From Streptomyces albipurpureus (GTDB lineage: Bacteria > Actinomycetota > Actinomycetes > Streptomycetales > Streptomycetaceae), in contig NZ_JAMQAW010000023.1 of assembly GCF_023701525.1 (NCBI RefSeq), forward strand, positions 163,936 through 205,645: DNA of 41,710 nt, written 5' to 3'. The number at the start of each line of letters is the position of its first letter. Positions within the stretch are counted from its first letter, which is position 1. This document shows, piece by piece, positions 1 through 7,902 of this stretch. The notes under the pieces are model-generated. The model saw only the letters and a list, made by a program, of their open reading frames with translations. It was not told where the DNA came from and did not search any database. The position numbers were made by a program, and so were the translations under genes.

Positions 1-209
1 TGGGTGCGGGGCCCTCGTACGTTCCTCGTGCCGGTGCCCTTCGGCGGTACGGGGTTCCTGAGGCAACTCCGCAAGGGGATGTGCTCAAGTCGTCAGACAA
101 CCGGGCGTCGTTGTGGTGGGTGGGTCAAGGGCGGTCCTTCCGGCGCGGTGCTGTCGCGCTGAGGGTCTCGGTGCTCGTCGCGGTGAGGGTCTCGGTGTCG
201 GTCACGGCA
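1..209. other. Gene-free segment downstream of cfa
   Basis: No convincing coding sequence is visible. The only structure I see is a 14-bp direct repeat, TGAGGGTCTCGGTG, at 160-173 and again at 184-197 (24-bp period), just beyond the stop codon of the minus-strand cfa gene. Short open frames here are shadows. Confidence 0.5.
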
Positions 210-1739
210 TCAGTCGCGGTCTGTGTGCCAGGTGCGGGTGCGCAGTGGCACATCGGAGGCGCCGTCCGGGTGGGTCTTCACCGCCAGGATCTGGTTGACA
301 CCGATCCTGTTCCGTTCGAAGGCCAGTGCGCTCGCGGCCATGTAGAGCCGCCAGACCCTCGCTCGCCCCGGTGAGGTCAGGCGTGCCGCCGACTCCCAGT
401 GGGTCTCCAGGTTGTCGACCCAACGGCGCAGCGTAAGGGCGTAGTGCTCCCGGATGGACTCCACGTCCCGCACTTCGAAGCCGGCCTCTTCGAGGGCGGT
501 CGTGGTGCGACCGAGGGGAAGCAGTTCCCCGTCGGGGAAGACATAGCGGTCGATGAAGGCATCGAGGCGGTAGGCGGACTCATCCCGCTCGGGGCGCCGG
601 GCGATCTGGTGGTTGAGCAGCCGTCCGCCCGGCCTGAGCAGGGCGTAGAGCTGGTCGGTGTACTCCCGATAGCGAGCCGCACCCACGTGTTCCGCCATCC
701 CGATGGAGGAGATGGCGTCATAGGGGCCCTCGCTGACGTCCCGGTAGTCCTGAACGCGGATCTCGATCCGGTCGGTGAGGCCGGCGTCCGCGATGCGCTT
801 ACGGGCGTAGTTCGCCTGTTCCCGCGAGAGGGTGACACCGATGACATGGACGCCGTACTCACGGGCGGCGTGCATGGCCATGGAGCCCCAGCCGCAGCCC
901 ACGTCGAGCAGTCTCTCGCCCGGTCTCAGATCGAGCTTTCGGCAGACGAGGTCGAGCTTGTCGCGTTGGGCGTCGTCCAGGGACTGCTCGGCGCCGCCGG
1001 CGTCCGTTGTGCCGTTGGGCCAGTAGGCGCAGGAGTACACCATGGACGGGCCGAGGACGAGTTCGTAGAAGGGGTTGCCAACGTCGTAGTGGTGGCTGAT
1101 GGCCCGCTTGTCCCGGCGCCTGGTGTGGAGGGAGCCTCGGCGGTTGCGGGCTTCCTCGGCGGGCGGGGGCGGTGGGGGCAGAGCACCGCCGATCCGGACG
1201 AGGGTGCTGGCGGCGGAGCGCTGGGCAGGGTCGAGGAGGAAACGTAGGCGACTTTCCGTGACCGCCTTACGCCAGGCCTCATGGGCCAGTCGGCGCCCAC
1301 TCCCCTTCTGCGGCCGGCTCCGCCGTACCGGCTGCTCCTGCCCTGGTGACCGCGCCGATGTCCCTGGCTGTGCTGATGTCGGGGGCGGTGGGCCAGGCAG
1401 TCGCTGACCACCCCGTTCGGATCCGCGTTCGGCTTCCCGTTCAAGGGCTGGCTCTGGTCGGGGTGGCTGATCTCGATCCCAGAGGATTCCGGTGAGACGG
1501 TCGAGGACGGTGTAGAGGTCGCCGTCCACCTCGATGTCCCCGGCGACCCAGGCCCGCGCCAGTCCTAGCTCACCGGGGCGCCACAACAGTCGGCGCAGTG
1601 CCTGACGGTGTCGTACGACGAGCACGGGCCCGTCTGGCGGCCCCGCCTCCGACCCGTCCCAGGCCCGGATGCGGACGGGGAAGCGGGTCCCAAGCAACTC
1701 CTCGGCGAGGGTGATCAACCGCAGTGCGGCGTCGGCCAT
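210..1739 (-). CDS. cfa: Cyclopropane-fatty-acyl-phospholipid synthase family protein
   Basis: SAM-dependent methyltransferase predicted to methylenate unsaturated acyl chains of membrane phospholipids, acting at the cytoplasmic membrane face. Seen: an N-terminal helical domain (about 1-85); a charged Pro-rich insert (about 88-150) that is not typical of the enterobacterial enzyme; then the class signature ISHHYDVGNPFYELVLG (about 214-230), the YSCAYW segment (235-240), the SAM-binding LDVGCGWG (278-285) and MAEHVG (348-353). At 509 residues it is longer than the usual 380-430 because of the insert. The ATG at 1737-1739 is the start. It is a single-gene unit, separated from ndh by a strong terminator. 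Whether it acts on cyclopropane formation or on another acyl modification cannot be decided from sequence. Confidence 0.93.
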   Translation of the reverse strand: MADAALRLITLAEELLGTRFPVRIRAWDGSEAGPPDGPVLVVRHRQALRRLLWRPGELGLARAWVAGDIEVDGDLYTVLDRLTGILWDRDQPPRPEPALEREAERGSERGGQRLPGPPPPTSAQPGTSARSPGQEQPVRRSRPQKGSGRRLAHEAWRKAVTESRLRFLLDPAQRSAASTLVRIGGALPPPPPPAEEARNRRGSLHTRRRDKRAISHHYDVGNPFYELVLGPSMVYSCAYWPNGTTDAGGAEQSLDDAQRDKLDLVCRKLDLRPGERLLDVGCGWGSMAMHAAREYGVHVIGVTLSREQANYARKRIADAGLTDRIEIRVQDYRDVSEGPYDAISSIGMAEHVGAARYREYTDQLYALLRPGGRLLNHQIARRPERDESAYRLDAFIDRYVFPDGELLPLGRTTTALEEAGFEVRDVESIREHYALTLRRWVDNLETHWESAARLTSPGRARVWRLYMAASALAFERNRIGVNQILAVKTHPDGASDVPLRTRTWHTDRD

Positions 1740-2035
1740 ATTGACCTCCGTGGTGTGTTTCTGTCAGGTGCTCCTGCTTGCTCTGCCATGCTTCTTCGAG
1801 GCCCTGAACAACAGGCCCCTGTGTCCTTGAACAACTCGCGCACTGCGGGTGCTTCCCGCACCGAGACGTTTCCGCACAGAATGGGGCGTGCGAACGCCCA
1901 CTCGGCGGTGCCTCGCCTACGGCACGGGCAAGAGCACCTGCCGCGGAGGAACCCAACCCCCGAAAGGCCCCGTTCAGGCTCTGGTCTGCGCGGGAGGGTT
2001 CATCGAAGCGGGCTGGTTCGACACGCGGGCATGGC

Positions 2036-2073
2036 GAAGGGCCGCCCGCACCACGGATGGCGGACGGCCCTTC
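2036..2073 (-). terminator. Terminator hairpin after ndh
   Basis: Inverted repeat with 14-nt arms (GAAGGGCCGCCCGC and GCGGACGGCCCTTC, one mismatch) and a 10-nt loop. It lies 28 bp beyond the ndh stop codon. There is no long U-tract, as is common for Streptomyces terminators. Confidence 0.8.
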
Positions 2074-2101
2074 GATCAGCTATCGAGTCTGAGCGGCGAG
2101 G

Positions 2102-3487
2102 TCAGGAAGCCTTCGCCTTCTCGGGAGTCGGAGCAGCGGCGGCGGCGGCCGGAGCGGGCTTGGCCGCCTCGTAGAACTCCTCGCGCGGTGTCTCGATCGC
2201 ACCCAGCGAGACCACTTCGCGCTTGAGGAACATCGCCAGCGTCCAGTCGGCGAACACACGGATCTTGCGGTTCCAGGTCGGCATGGCCAGACCGTGGTAG
2301 CCACGGTGCATGTACCAGGCCAGCCGGCCACGGAGCTTGATCTTCACCTTGCCGACGACGATCATCGCGACGCCCTTGTGCAGACCGAGGCCCGCCACCG
2401 CGCCCTTGTTGGCGTGGCTGTACTCCTTCTGCGGGAAGCCCCGCATGCCGGAGATCACATTGTCGCCGAGGACCTTCGCCTGCCGCAGCGCGTGCTGCGC
2501 GTTCGGCGGGCACCAGGCGTTCGCCACGCCGGCCTTGCGGGCGGCGACGTCCGGGACCTGGGCGTTGTCGCCCGCGGCCCAGGCGTAGTCAAGACCCTGC
2601 ACCTGGAGGCAGGTGGAGGTGTCCACGTGCCCGCGGGGGCCGAGCGGCAGACCATAGCGAGCGAGGGCCGGGTTGGGCTTCACACCGGCGGTCCACACGA
2701 TGGTGTTGGAGTCGACCTCAAGGCCGTTCTTCAGCACCACATGGCCGTCGACGCAGGAGTCCATCGACGTTTCGAGGTAGATCTCGACGCCGCGGCCCTC
2801 AAGGTGCTCCTTGCCGTACTTGCCGAGCTTCGGCCCGACCTCGGGAAGGATCTTGTCGGCGGCATCGACCAGAACGAAGCGCATGTCCTCGCGCTTGACG
2901 TTCGAGTAGTACTTGGCAGCGTCCCGCGCCAGGTCCTCGACCTCGCCGATGGTCTCGGCGCCGGCGAAGCCACCGCCGACGAAGACGAAGGTGAGCGCCT
3001 TGCGGCGGACTTCCTCATCGGTGGTGGAGTCAGCCTTGTCGAGTTGCTCCAGCACGTGGTTGCGCAGGCCGATGGCCTCTTCGATGCCCTTCATGCCGAT
3101 GCCCTGCTCGGCGAGCCCGGGGATCGGGAAGGTCCGGGAGATCGCGCCCAGCGCGACCACCAGATAGTCAAAGGGAAGCTCATACGCCTCGCCGACCAGC
3201 GGCGAGATGGTGGCGACCTTGCGGTCCTGATCAATGGTGGTGACACGCCCGGTGAGTACCTCGGCCTTGGGCAGCACGCGTCGTAGCGGTACGACGACGT
3301 GCCGGGGCGAGATGCTTCCGGCAGCAGCTTCGGGTAGGAAGGGCTGGTACGTCATGTAAGAGCGCGGGTCGACAACCGTGACGGTCGCCTCGCCGTACCG
3401 CATCTTCTTCAGAATGCGGCGCGCCGCATACAGACCTACGTACCCCCCGCCAACTACGAGGATCCTGGGACGCTCCGTGGTGCTCAT
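2102..3487 (-). CDS. ndh: Type II NADH dehydrogenase (NDH-2)
   Basis: Single-subunit, non-proton-pumping NADH:quinone oxidoreductase with FAD, peripheral on the cytoplasmic membrane, feeding the respiratory chain. Seen: two Rossmann dinucleotide motifs, GGGYVG (13-18, FAD) and GGGFAG (171-176, NADH), plus the late FAD motif AWAAGDNAQVPD near 308. The C-terminal part is amphipathic and ends in an Ala/Pro-rich tail. At 461 residues it is typical of actinobacterial NDH-2. The start is ATG at 3485-3487, preceded by a GGGGTGG purine stretch. The 537-bp upstream region holds two Rex-like operators, which fits control by the NADH/NAD+ ratio. Monocistronic: a terminator follows, and the upstream ppx gene ends more than 500 bp away. 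Confidence 0.94.
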   Translation of the reverse strand: MSTTERPRILVVGGGYVGLYAARRILKKMRYGEATVTVVDPRSYMTYQPFLPEAAAGSISPRHVVVPLRRVLPKAEVLTGRVTTIDQDRKVATISPLVGEAYELPFDYLVVALGAISRTFPIPGLAEQGIGMKGIEEAIGLRNHVLEQLDKADSTTDEEVRRKALTFVFVGGGFAGAETIGEVEDLARDAAKYYSNVKREDMRFVLVDAADKILPEVGPKLGKYGKEHLEGRGVEIYLETSMDSCVDGHVVLKNGLEVDSNTIVWTAGVKPNPALARYGLPLGPRGHVDTSTCLQVQGLDYAWAAGDNAQVPDVAARKAGVANAWCPPNAQHALRQAKVLGDNVISGMRGFPQKEYSHANKGAVAGLGLHKGVAMIVVGKVKIKLRGRLAWYMHRGYHGLAMPTWNRKIRVFADWTLAMFLKREVVSLGAIETPREEFYEAAKPAPAAAAAAPTPEKAKAS

Positions 3488-3521
3488 GCCATCGAGTATC
3501 CACCCCGCTGACAGAGGGTGC

Positions 3522-3539
3522 TCGTGAGCCCCTTCACAA
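3522..3539 (-). promoter_or_regulatory. Rex-like operator, ndh-proximal
   Basis: On the minus strand this reads TTGTGAAGGGGCTCACGA. Compared with the Streptomyces Rex consensus TTGTGAA-N4-TTCACAA, the left half is perfect and the right half matches 5 of 7. It lies 35 bp upstream of the ndh start, so bound Rex would sit in the promoter/leader. The call rests on motif resemblance only. Confidence 0.5.
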
Positions 3540-3575
3540 GGAGTAGGTGCACCTCTGCTACACTGCGCCGCCCCG

Positions 3576-3587
3576 TGACCGAGGTCA
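3576..3587. promoter_or_regulatory. Small inverted repeat upstream of ndh
   Basis: TGACC-GA-GGTCA is a perfect 5+5 inverted repeat about 90 bp upstream of ndh, between the two Rex-like sites. It could be a binding site for another regulator; no family can be assigned. Confidence 0.25.
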
Positions 3588-3793
3588 TGCGTTCAGTGGG
3601 GAACCACGGTATCGAAACGATCGTTGTGAACCCCCTGTGAGCTGGCCCTTAAGGTCAGGTCTCGTAGGAACCACCGACCTGGTTCACCTGGCCGAAACAC
3701 CCACTCGGGACCCCTTCGCCTTCCCTTCGGAGCCCAACGGCCCCTCAAGGGTGGCTTTTCGGCCGTCAACAGCGCCCATCAGGGCCCTTTTCC

Positions 3794-3811
3794 TTGTGAA
3801 GAACTTCACGA
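3794..3811 (-). promoter_or_regulatory. Rex-like operator, ndh-distal
   Basis: On the plus strand this reads TTGTGAAGAACTTCACGA, matching 13 of the 14 fixed positions of the Rex consensus TTGTGAA-N4-TTCACAA. It is the better of the two sites but lies about 310 bp upstream of ndh, which implies a long leader or an upstream promoter. Strand is given as that of ndh, the only gene it could serve. Confidence 0.6.
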
Positions 3812-3903
3812 ACTTCGTTTCCAAGCGACTGACCAGGCGATCCGGCCGAGGATCACCCCCGGAACACCACCCGCCTTCCCCCGCCGGGTGTGCACATCAG
3901 CGC

Positions 3904-3952
3904 ACGGGCTTTTCGGATGGCCGAGAGCACGGTGACGGCCTGGGAAGCCCGT
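3904..3952 (-). terminator. Nested hairpin downstream of ppx
   Basis: Outer arms ACGGGCTT (3904-3911) and AAGCCCGT (3945-3952) are perfect, and an inner GGCCG/CGGCC pair nests inside. It lies about 70 bp past the ppx stop codon. Likely the 3' end of the divIC-DUF501-ppx transcript, although the loop is large. Confidence 0.4.
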
Positions 3953-4024
3953 ACCCGTCCGGCGGACCGCATCGACCGTGCCGAGCAGCCGGAGCCCGGG
4001 TTGTTGCGGTCCGCACCCGGGGTG

Positions 4025-4951
4025 TCACTCGTCGCCGAGCGCCACACTCCAGGCGATCCCGTCCAGGATGTCGTGCTCGCTGACCACCACTTCCGCGGCA
4101 CCGATCCGCTCCATGACGGCGAGCAGCACCCAGGCTCCGGCGACGATGACATCGACGCGCCCCGGATGCATCACCGGGATCGCGGCGCGCTCCTCATGGG
4201 TGGATTCGGTGAGCGTACGGACGATGTCGCTGACCTGCTCCACCGGGATGCGCGAGTGGTGGATCGCCGTGGGGTCATAGGCGTCGAGGCCCAGGGCGAT
4301 GCCGGCGATCGTGGTCACCGATCCGGCCAGCCCCACGAGGGTGCGGGCCCCGCCGAGCGGCACGGTCCGCTCCGCGAGGTCGAGCGCTGCCGCGATATCG
4401 GCCCGGATGGCGGCGATCTCCGCGGGGGCGGGGGGATCGCTCCGAATGTGCCGCTCGGTCAGTCGTACACAGCCGATGTCCACCGAGCGGGCGGCTTCCA
4501 CCTGCTCCCGTCCGATGACGAACTCCGTCGAGCCGCCGCCGATGTCCACCACCAGCCGCTCCTCATGCCCGGGTAGCTCCTTCGTCGCCCCGACGAAGGA
4601 GAACTCCGCCTCCTGGTCGCCGCTGATGACGTCCGGCTCCACACCGAGGATGTCCAGCACCCCACGGACGAAGTCGTCCCTGTTCTCGGCGTCCCGAGAG
4701 GCCGAGGTGGCGATGAAGCGCAGCCGCTCCACGCCGTGCTCCTTGATGACCGCGGCGTACTCACGGCAGGCGGCGAAGGTGCGCTCCAGCGCCTCGGGCG
4801 CGAGCCGGCCGGTGCGATCGACGCCCTGGCCGAGCCGGACGATGGTCATCCGCCGGTCGAGCTCCACCAGCTGACCGGTGGCGGGGTCCGCGTCGGCGAC
4901 GAGCAGACGGATGGAGTTGGTTCCGCAGTCGATCGCGGCGACCCGGGTCAT
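4025..4951 (-). CDS. ppx: Ppx/GppA-family exopolyphosphatase
   Basis: ASKHA-fold phosphatase of the Ppx/GppA family, predicted to hydrolyse polyphosphate and/or pppGpp in the cytoplasm. Seen: the N-terminal phosphate-1 motif AAIDCGTNSIRLLVAD (5-20), the catalytic-region segment SGDQEAEFSF (110-119) and the second phosphate loop VVDIGGGSTEF (134-144). At 308 residues it is the short actinobacterial form without the C-terminal HD-like domain of E. coli Ppx. The ATG at 4949-4951 follows AAGGAG. The ribosome site overlaps a perfect 11-nt inverted repeat (CCTTATTAAGG, 4959-4969) that could fold over it. DUF501 ends only 28 bp upstream, so the two are surely co-transcribed. Confidence 0.9.
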   Translation of the reverse strand: MTRVAAIDCGTNSIRLLVADADPATGQLVELDRRMTIVRLGQGVDRTGRLAPEALERTFAACREYAAVIKEHGVERLRFIATSASRDAENRDDFVRGVLDILGVEPDVISGDQEAEFSFVGATKELPGHEERLVVDIGGGSTEFVIGREQVEAARSVDIGCVRLTERHIRSDPPAPAEIAAIRADIAAALDLAERTVPLGGARTLVGLAGSVTTIAGIALGLDAYDPTAIHHSRIPVEQVSDIVRTLTESTHEERAAIPVMHPGRVDVIVAGAWVLLAVMERIGAAEVVVSEHDILDGIAWSVALGDE

Positions 4952-4979
4952 TCGGGCTCCTTAATAAGGGGAGAGAGTC

Positions 4980-5513
4980 CTAGTCGGCTTCCACGGGCGC
5001 GCAGGGGGTGACGCACGGCCCCTTGCGCCACCACTCGGGGAGTAGTGCGATCGCCTCGTCCCCGAGCGGGTTCACCCCGGGGCCCGCCGCCAGTGAGTGC
5101 CCCACCAGCACATGCAGACACTTCACCCGGTCCGGCATGCCACCCGCGCTGGGAAAGCCCTGGAGCACCTCGATGTCATCGCGGCGCTTGATGTAGTCGT
5201 CGTGGGCCGCACGGTAGGCGGCAGCCAGCTCGGGGTCGGATTCCAGGCGCTCGGTCATCTCCTTCATCACCCCGTTCGCCTCCAGCGTGCCGATCGCTGA
5301 CGCGGCCCGCGGGCAGGTCAGGTAGTACAGCGTCGGGAAGGGCGTGCCGTCCGGCAGCCGGGGGGCGGTCTCGACGACATCCGGCTGACCGCAGGGGCAG
5401 CGGTGCGCGATGGCGCGCAGTCCGCGCGGTGGGCGGCCGAGCTGCTCCTTGAACGCGGCGATGTCCGCGTCGGTCGGCTCGGTCGGGTCGGTGTGGGGAG
5501 GAGGGGTTTCCAT
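4980..5513 (-). CDS. DUF501 domain-containing protein
   Basis: Conserved actinobacterial protein of unknown function. Seen: a DUF501 core of about 160 residues with conserved cysteine-containing segments (HRCPCGQPDVV near 37-47, YYLTCPRA near 63-70 and VKCLHVLVGH near 131-140) and a C-terminal WWRKGPC. There is no signal peptide or membrane segment. The multiple cysteines suggest metal binding, but this is inference. The gene lies between divIC and ppx, an order common in actinobacteria. The start is ATG at 5511-5513, with AAGG five bases upstream. Confidence 0.85.
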   Translation of the reverse strand: METPPPHTDPTEPTDADIAAFKEQLGRPPRGLRAIAHRCPCGQPDVVETAPRLPDGTPFPTLYYLTCPRAASAIGTLEANGVMKEMTERLESDPELAAAYRAAHDDYIKRRDDIEVLQGFPSAGGMPDRVKCLHVLVGHSLAAGPGVNPLGDEAIALLPEWWRKGPCVTPCAPVEAD

Positions 5514-5532
5514 GCCTGCCTTGGCTCTAACG

Positions 5533-5571
5533 GTTCTACGGTTCTTCAGACGTTCTACGGAGGTTCTACGG
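5533..5571. repeat. Three short direct repeats in the DUF501 leader
   Basis: GTTCTACGG occurs at 5533-5541, 5552-5560 and 5563-5571, spaced 19 and 11 bp, within the 160-bp gap between divIC and DUF501. Seen directly; function unknown (regulator binding or a replication-slippage product). Confidence 0.6.
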
Positions 5572-5673
5572 ACTTCCGCAAGCTGCTACGGCCGCTGCGA
5601 ACGGTCGGACGGGGTGCGCTGCCCCCGGGCGTACCCGGGCAGCACCGACGTACCAGGTTCGCAGATGCGGGCG

Positions 5674-6144
5674 TCAGCCGCGGTCCGCGTTGTCGACACC
5701 GTCCCAGACGTTGGAGTACCAGGGGCGGTCGGCCGAGTCATCGCCGGTGGGCCTGGGCTCGGCGTTCTCGGGGTCGATCATGGTGTATCCGGTCTCCCCC
5801 GGCAGCACATAGTGCAGATGCTCACGGGCCAGCCGTCGGATGTACGCGTCGTCCTGGAGGCGGGCCTTCTCGTCCCGGAGGCGTTCGACGTGCTGCTCGG
5901 CCTCGGCCATCCGCTCCCGCTGCTTGGACATCTCACCGCGCTGGGAGACGTACTGCCGCATCGGGTAGGCGAGGGCCACGATCAGCGAACAGACCACGAG
6001 TGCGAGGAAGGCCGCCCGCCCGGTGAGCCGGGAGCGGCGGGCCTGGCGTTTGGTCTGGGAGCGGTAGACGCGGGCGGCGGTCTGCTCGCCGAGCAGCCGC
6101 AGCCTGGTCGCGGTGGAGAACCGGTCGCGGTTCTTGCCGGCCAT
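5674..6144 (-). CDS. divIC: Septum formation initiator protein DivIC/FtsB family
   Basis: Bitopic membrane protein of the divisome that works with FtsL and FtsQ in sporulation and cross-wall septation. Seen: a 42-residue Arg/Lys-rich cytoplasmic tail, one transmembrane helix (about 43-62), a short extracytoplasmic coiled coil (about 66-98) and a conserved patch around REHLHYVLPGETGY (107-120), then an acidic tail. At 156 residues it is longer than E. coli FtsB, as usual in Streptomyces. The ATG at 6142-6144 is preceded by GGGGAGG. It lies directly downstream of eno, but three hairpins lie between them, so it probably has its own promoter or depends on read-through. Confidence 0.9.
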   Translation of the reverse strand: MAGKNRDRFSTATRLRLLGEQTAARVYRSQTKRQARRSRLTGRAAFLALVVCSLIVALAYPMRQYVSQRGEMSKQRERMAEAEQHVERLRDEKARLQDDAYIRRLAREHLHYVLPGETGYTMIDPENAEPRPTGDDSADRPWYSNVWDGVDNADRG

Positions 6145-6320
6145 GTCGTCCCGCCTCCCCTGCTCCGTCGCTGGAGTCTCGTACGGCCGTCTTCCTACGG
6201 CTTCTTCTTACCGCTGCTTCCCACAGCCGTCTTCCTCGCGGTGCACGCAAGGCGTCGCACCACCTTCTCGTACGACGGGTGCGTACCGAGCCCGGGTGTG
6301 ACTGCCGCGTACGGCCGCCT

Positions 6321-6335
6321 GGGACCCCTGGTCCC
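6321..6335 (-). terminator. Small hairpin between eno and divIC
   Basis: GGGACC-CCT-GGTCCC, a perfect 6-bp stem. It is the third of three consecutive hairpins downstream of eno. Confidence 0.35.
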
Positions 6336-6342
6336 GGATGTG

Positions 6343-6387
6343 CCTACGTCCTCGGCCACGGTACGGGACCGTGGCCGAGGACGTAGG
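6343..6387 (-). terminator. Perfect 20-bp-stem hairpin after eno
   Basis: The left arm CCTACGTCCTCGGCCACGGT (6343-6362) and right arm (6368-6387) are perfect reverse complements around the 5-nt loop ACGGG. It lies about 100 bp past the eno stop codon. The stem is unusually long and faultless, with no U-tract. Confidence 0.75.
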
Positions 6388-6423
6388 GAGACTGGCTGGG
6401 CAACGGCGCATCGGACGCTGCCC

Positions 6424-6444
6424 GGCACCAGCGAGCCTGGTGCC
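6424..6444 (-). terminator. Proximal eno terminator hairpin
   Basis: GGCACCAG (6424-6431) and CTGGTGCC (6437-6444) form a perfect 8-bp stem with a 5-nt loop, 46 bp past the eno stop codon. Confidence 0.6.
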
Positions 6445-6489
6445 TCAGCCCGTGCGGCGGGACTGAGGGTGCGGCCAGGGCTGGTTGAC

Positions 6490-7770
6490 TCAGCCCTTGA
6501 AGCGGGGGAACGCGCTGCGTCCCGCGTACACCGCGGCGTCGTCGAGGATCTCCTCGATGCGCAGCAGCTGGTTGTACTTGGCGACGCGCTCGGAGCGGGC
6601 CGGGGCGCCGGTCTTGATCTGGCCGCAGTTGGTGGCGACGGCCAGGTCGGCGATGGTGACGTCCTCGGTCTCACCGGAGCGGTGGGACATCATGCACTTG
6701 AAGCCATTGCGCTGGGCGAGCTCCACGGCGTCCAGGGTCTCGGTCAGCGAACCGATCTGGTTGACCTTCACGAGCAGGGCGTTGGCGCTGGACTCCTCGA
6801 TACCGCGGGACAGACGCTCGGGGTTGGTGACGAACAGGTCGTCGCCCACGATCTGGACCTTGGTGCCGAGCTTCTCGGTGAGGACCTTCCAGCCCGCCCA
6901 GTCGTCCTCGAACAGCGGGTCCTCGATGGAGACCAGCGGGTAGGCCGCGACCAGCTCCTCGTAGTACTCGGTCATCTCGGCGGCCGAGCGGGACTTGCCC
7001 TCGAACTCGTACTTGCCGTCCTTGTAGAACTCGGAGGCGGCGACGTCGAGCGCGAGCCCGATGTCCTTGCCGGGCACGTAACCGGCTTCCTTGATGGCCT
7101 CAAGGATGAGGTCGAGCGCGGCACGGTTGGAGTCGAGGTTCGGCGCGAAACCGCCCTCGTCGCCCAGGCCGGTGGAGAGGCCCTTCTGCTTCAGGACCTT
7201 CTTGAGCGTGTGGTAGACCTCGGTGCCCCAACGCAGCGCCTCGGAGAAGGACTCCGCGCCGATCGGAGCGATCATGAACTCCTGGATGTCCACATTGGAG
7301 TCGGCGTGCGAGCCGCCGTTCAGGATGTTCATCATCGGAACGGGCAGCAGGTGCGCGTTCGGGCCGCCCAGGTAGCGGAAGAGCGGCAGGTCGGAGGCCT
7401 CGGACGCGGCGTGCGCCACGGCCAGGGAGACTCCGAGGATGGCGTTGGCGCCGAGCGAGGACTTGTCTGGGGTGGCGTCGAGATCGAACATCGCCTGGTC
7501 AATCAGGCGCTGCTCGGTCGCGTCGTACCCGACCAGCTCGGGGCCGATCTGCTCGATGACGGCGAGGACGGCCTTTTCGACGCCCTTGCCCAGGTAGCGG
7601 TTCTGGTCGCCGTCGCGAAGCTCAAGAGCCTCGAACGCGCCGGTGGAGGCGCCGGACGGAACGGCAGCACGACCCGTGCTGCCGTCGTCGAGGCCAACCT
7701 CGACCTCGACGGTGGGGTTGCCTCGGGAGTCCAGGATTTCCCGGGCTACGACGACGTCGATGGACGGCAC
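6490..7770 (-). CDS. eno: Enolase (phosphopyruvate hydratase)
   Basis: Glycolytic enzyme converting 2-phosphoglycerate to phosphoenolpyruvate in the cytosol; Mg2+-dependent. Seen: N-terminal IDVVVAREILDSRGNPTVEV, GASTGAFEALELRDGD, the metal-ligand region VSIEDPLFEDDW, the signature LLVKVNQIGSLTET and SHRSGETED, ending in RSAFPRFKG. I chose the GTG at 7768-7770 (426 residues): GGAG lies six bases upstream of it, whereas the nearby ATG at 7774-7776 directly abuts that GGAG. The resulting length also matches actinobacterial enolases. A possible -10 box (TAGGCT on the minus strand) lies at 7831-7836, about 60 bp upstream, without a good -35. A U-tract terminator insulates it from rpfA. Confidence 0.98.
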   Translation of the reverse strand: MPSIDVVVAREILDSRGNPTVEVEVGLDDGSTGRAAVPSGASTGAFEALELRDGDQNRYLGKGVEKAVLAVIEQIGPELVGYDATEQRLIDQAMFDLDATPDKSSLGANAILGVSLAVAHAASEASDLPLFRYLGGPNAHLLPVPMMNILNGGSHADSNVDIQEFMIAPIGAESFSEALRWGTEVYHTLKKVLKQKGLSTGLGDEGGFAPNLDSNRAALDLILEAIKEAGYVPGKDIGLALDVAASEFYKDGKYEFEGKSRSAAEMTEYYEELVAAYPLVSIEDPLFEDDWAGWKVLTEKLGTKVQIVGDDLFVTNPERLSRGIEESSANALLVKVNQIGSLTETLDAVELAQRNGFKCMMSHRSGETEDVTIADLAVATNCGQIKTGAPARSERVAKYNQLLRIEEILDDAAVYAGRSAFPRFKG

Positions 7771-7880
7771 GAGCATCTCCTTCTGGGATGTGATGCGTGG
7801 GGTGCAGGGTCTCATTGGCCTTGCGGCATGAGCCTAACCGGCGGGCGGGTGCCGTTCGGCAGATGCCCGCCCCCTGGGAC

Positions 7881-7902
7881 AAAAAAGGGGCCTGATAGGC
7901 CC
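7881..7902 (-). terminator. Rho-independent terminator with U6 tract
   Basis: On the minus strand, GGGCCT-ATC-AGGCCC (7902-7888) is followed by CTTTTTT (7887-7881). A textbook intrinsic terminator, about 110 bp upstream of the eno start and more than 600 bp beyond the rpfA stop codon. Confidence 0.9.

Noticed and set aside
3624..3642. Third Rex-like site (TTGTGAACCCCCTGTGAG)
   Set aside because: The second half is a direct repeat of the first rather than an inverted one, so it does not form the dyad Rex needs.
3488..4024. tRNA or other known RNA in the ndh-ppx gap
   Set aside because: No T-loop GGTTCRA motif or cloverleaf could be drawn.
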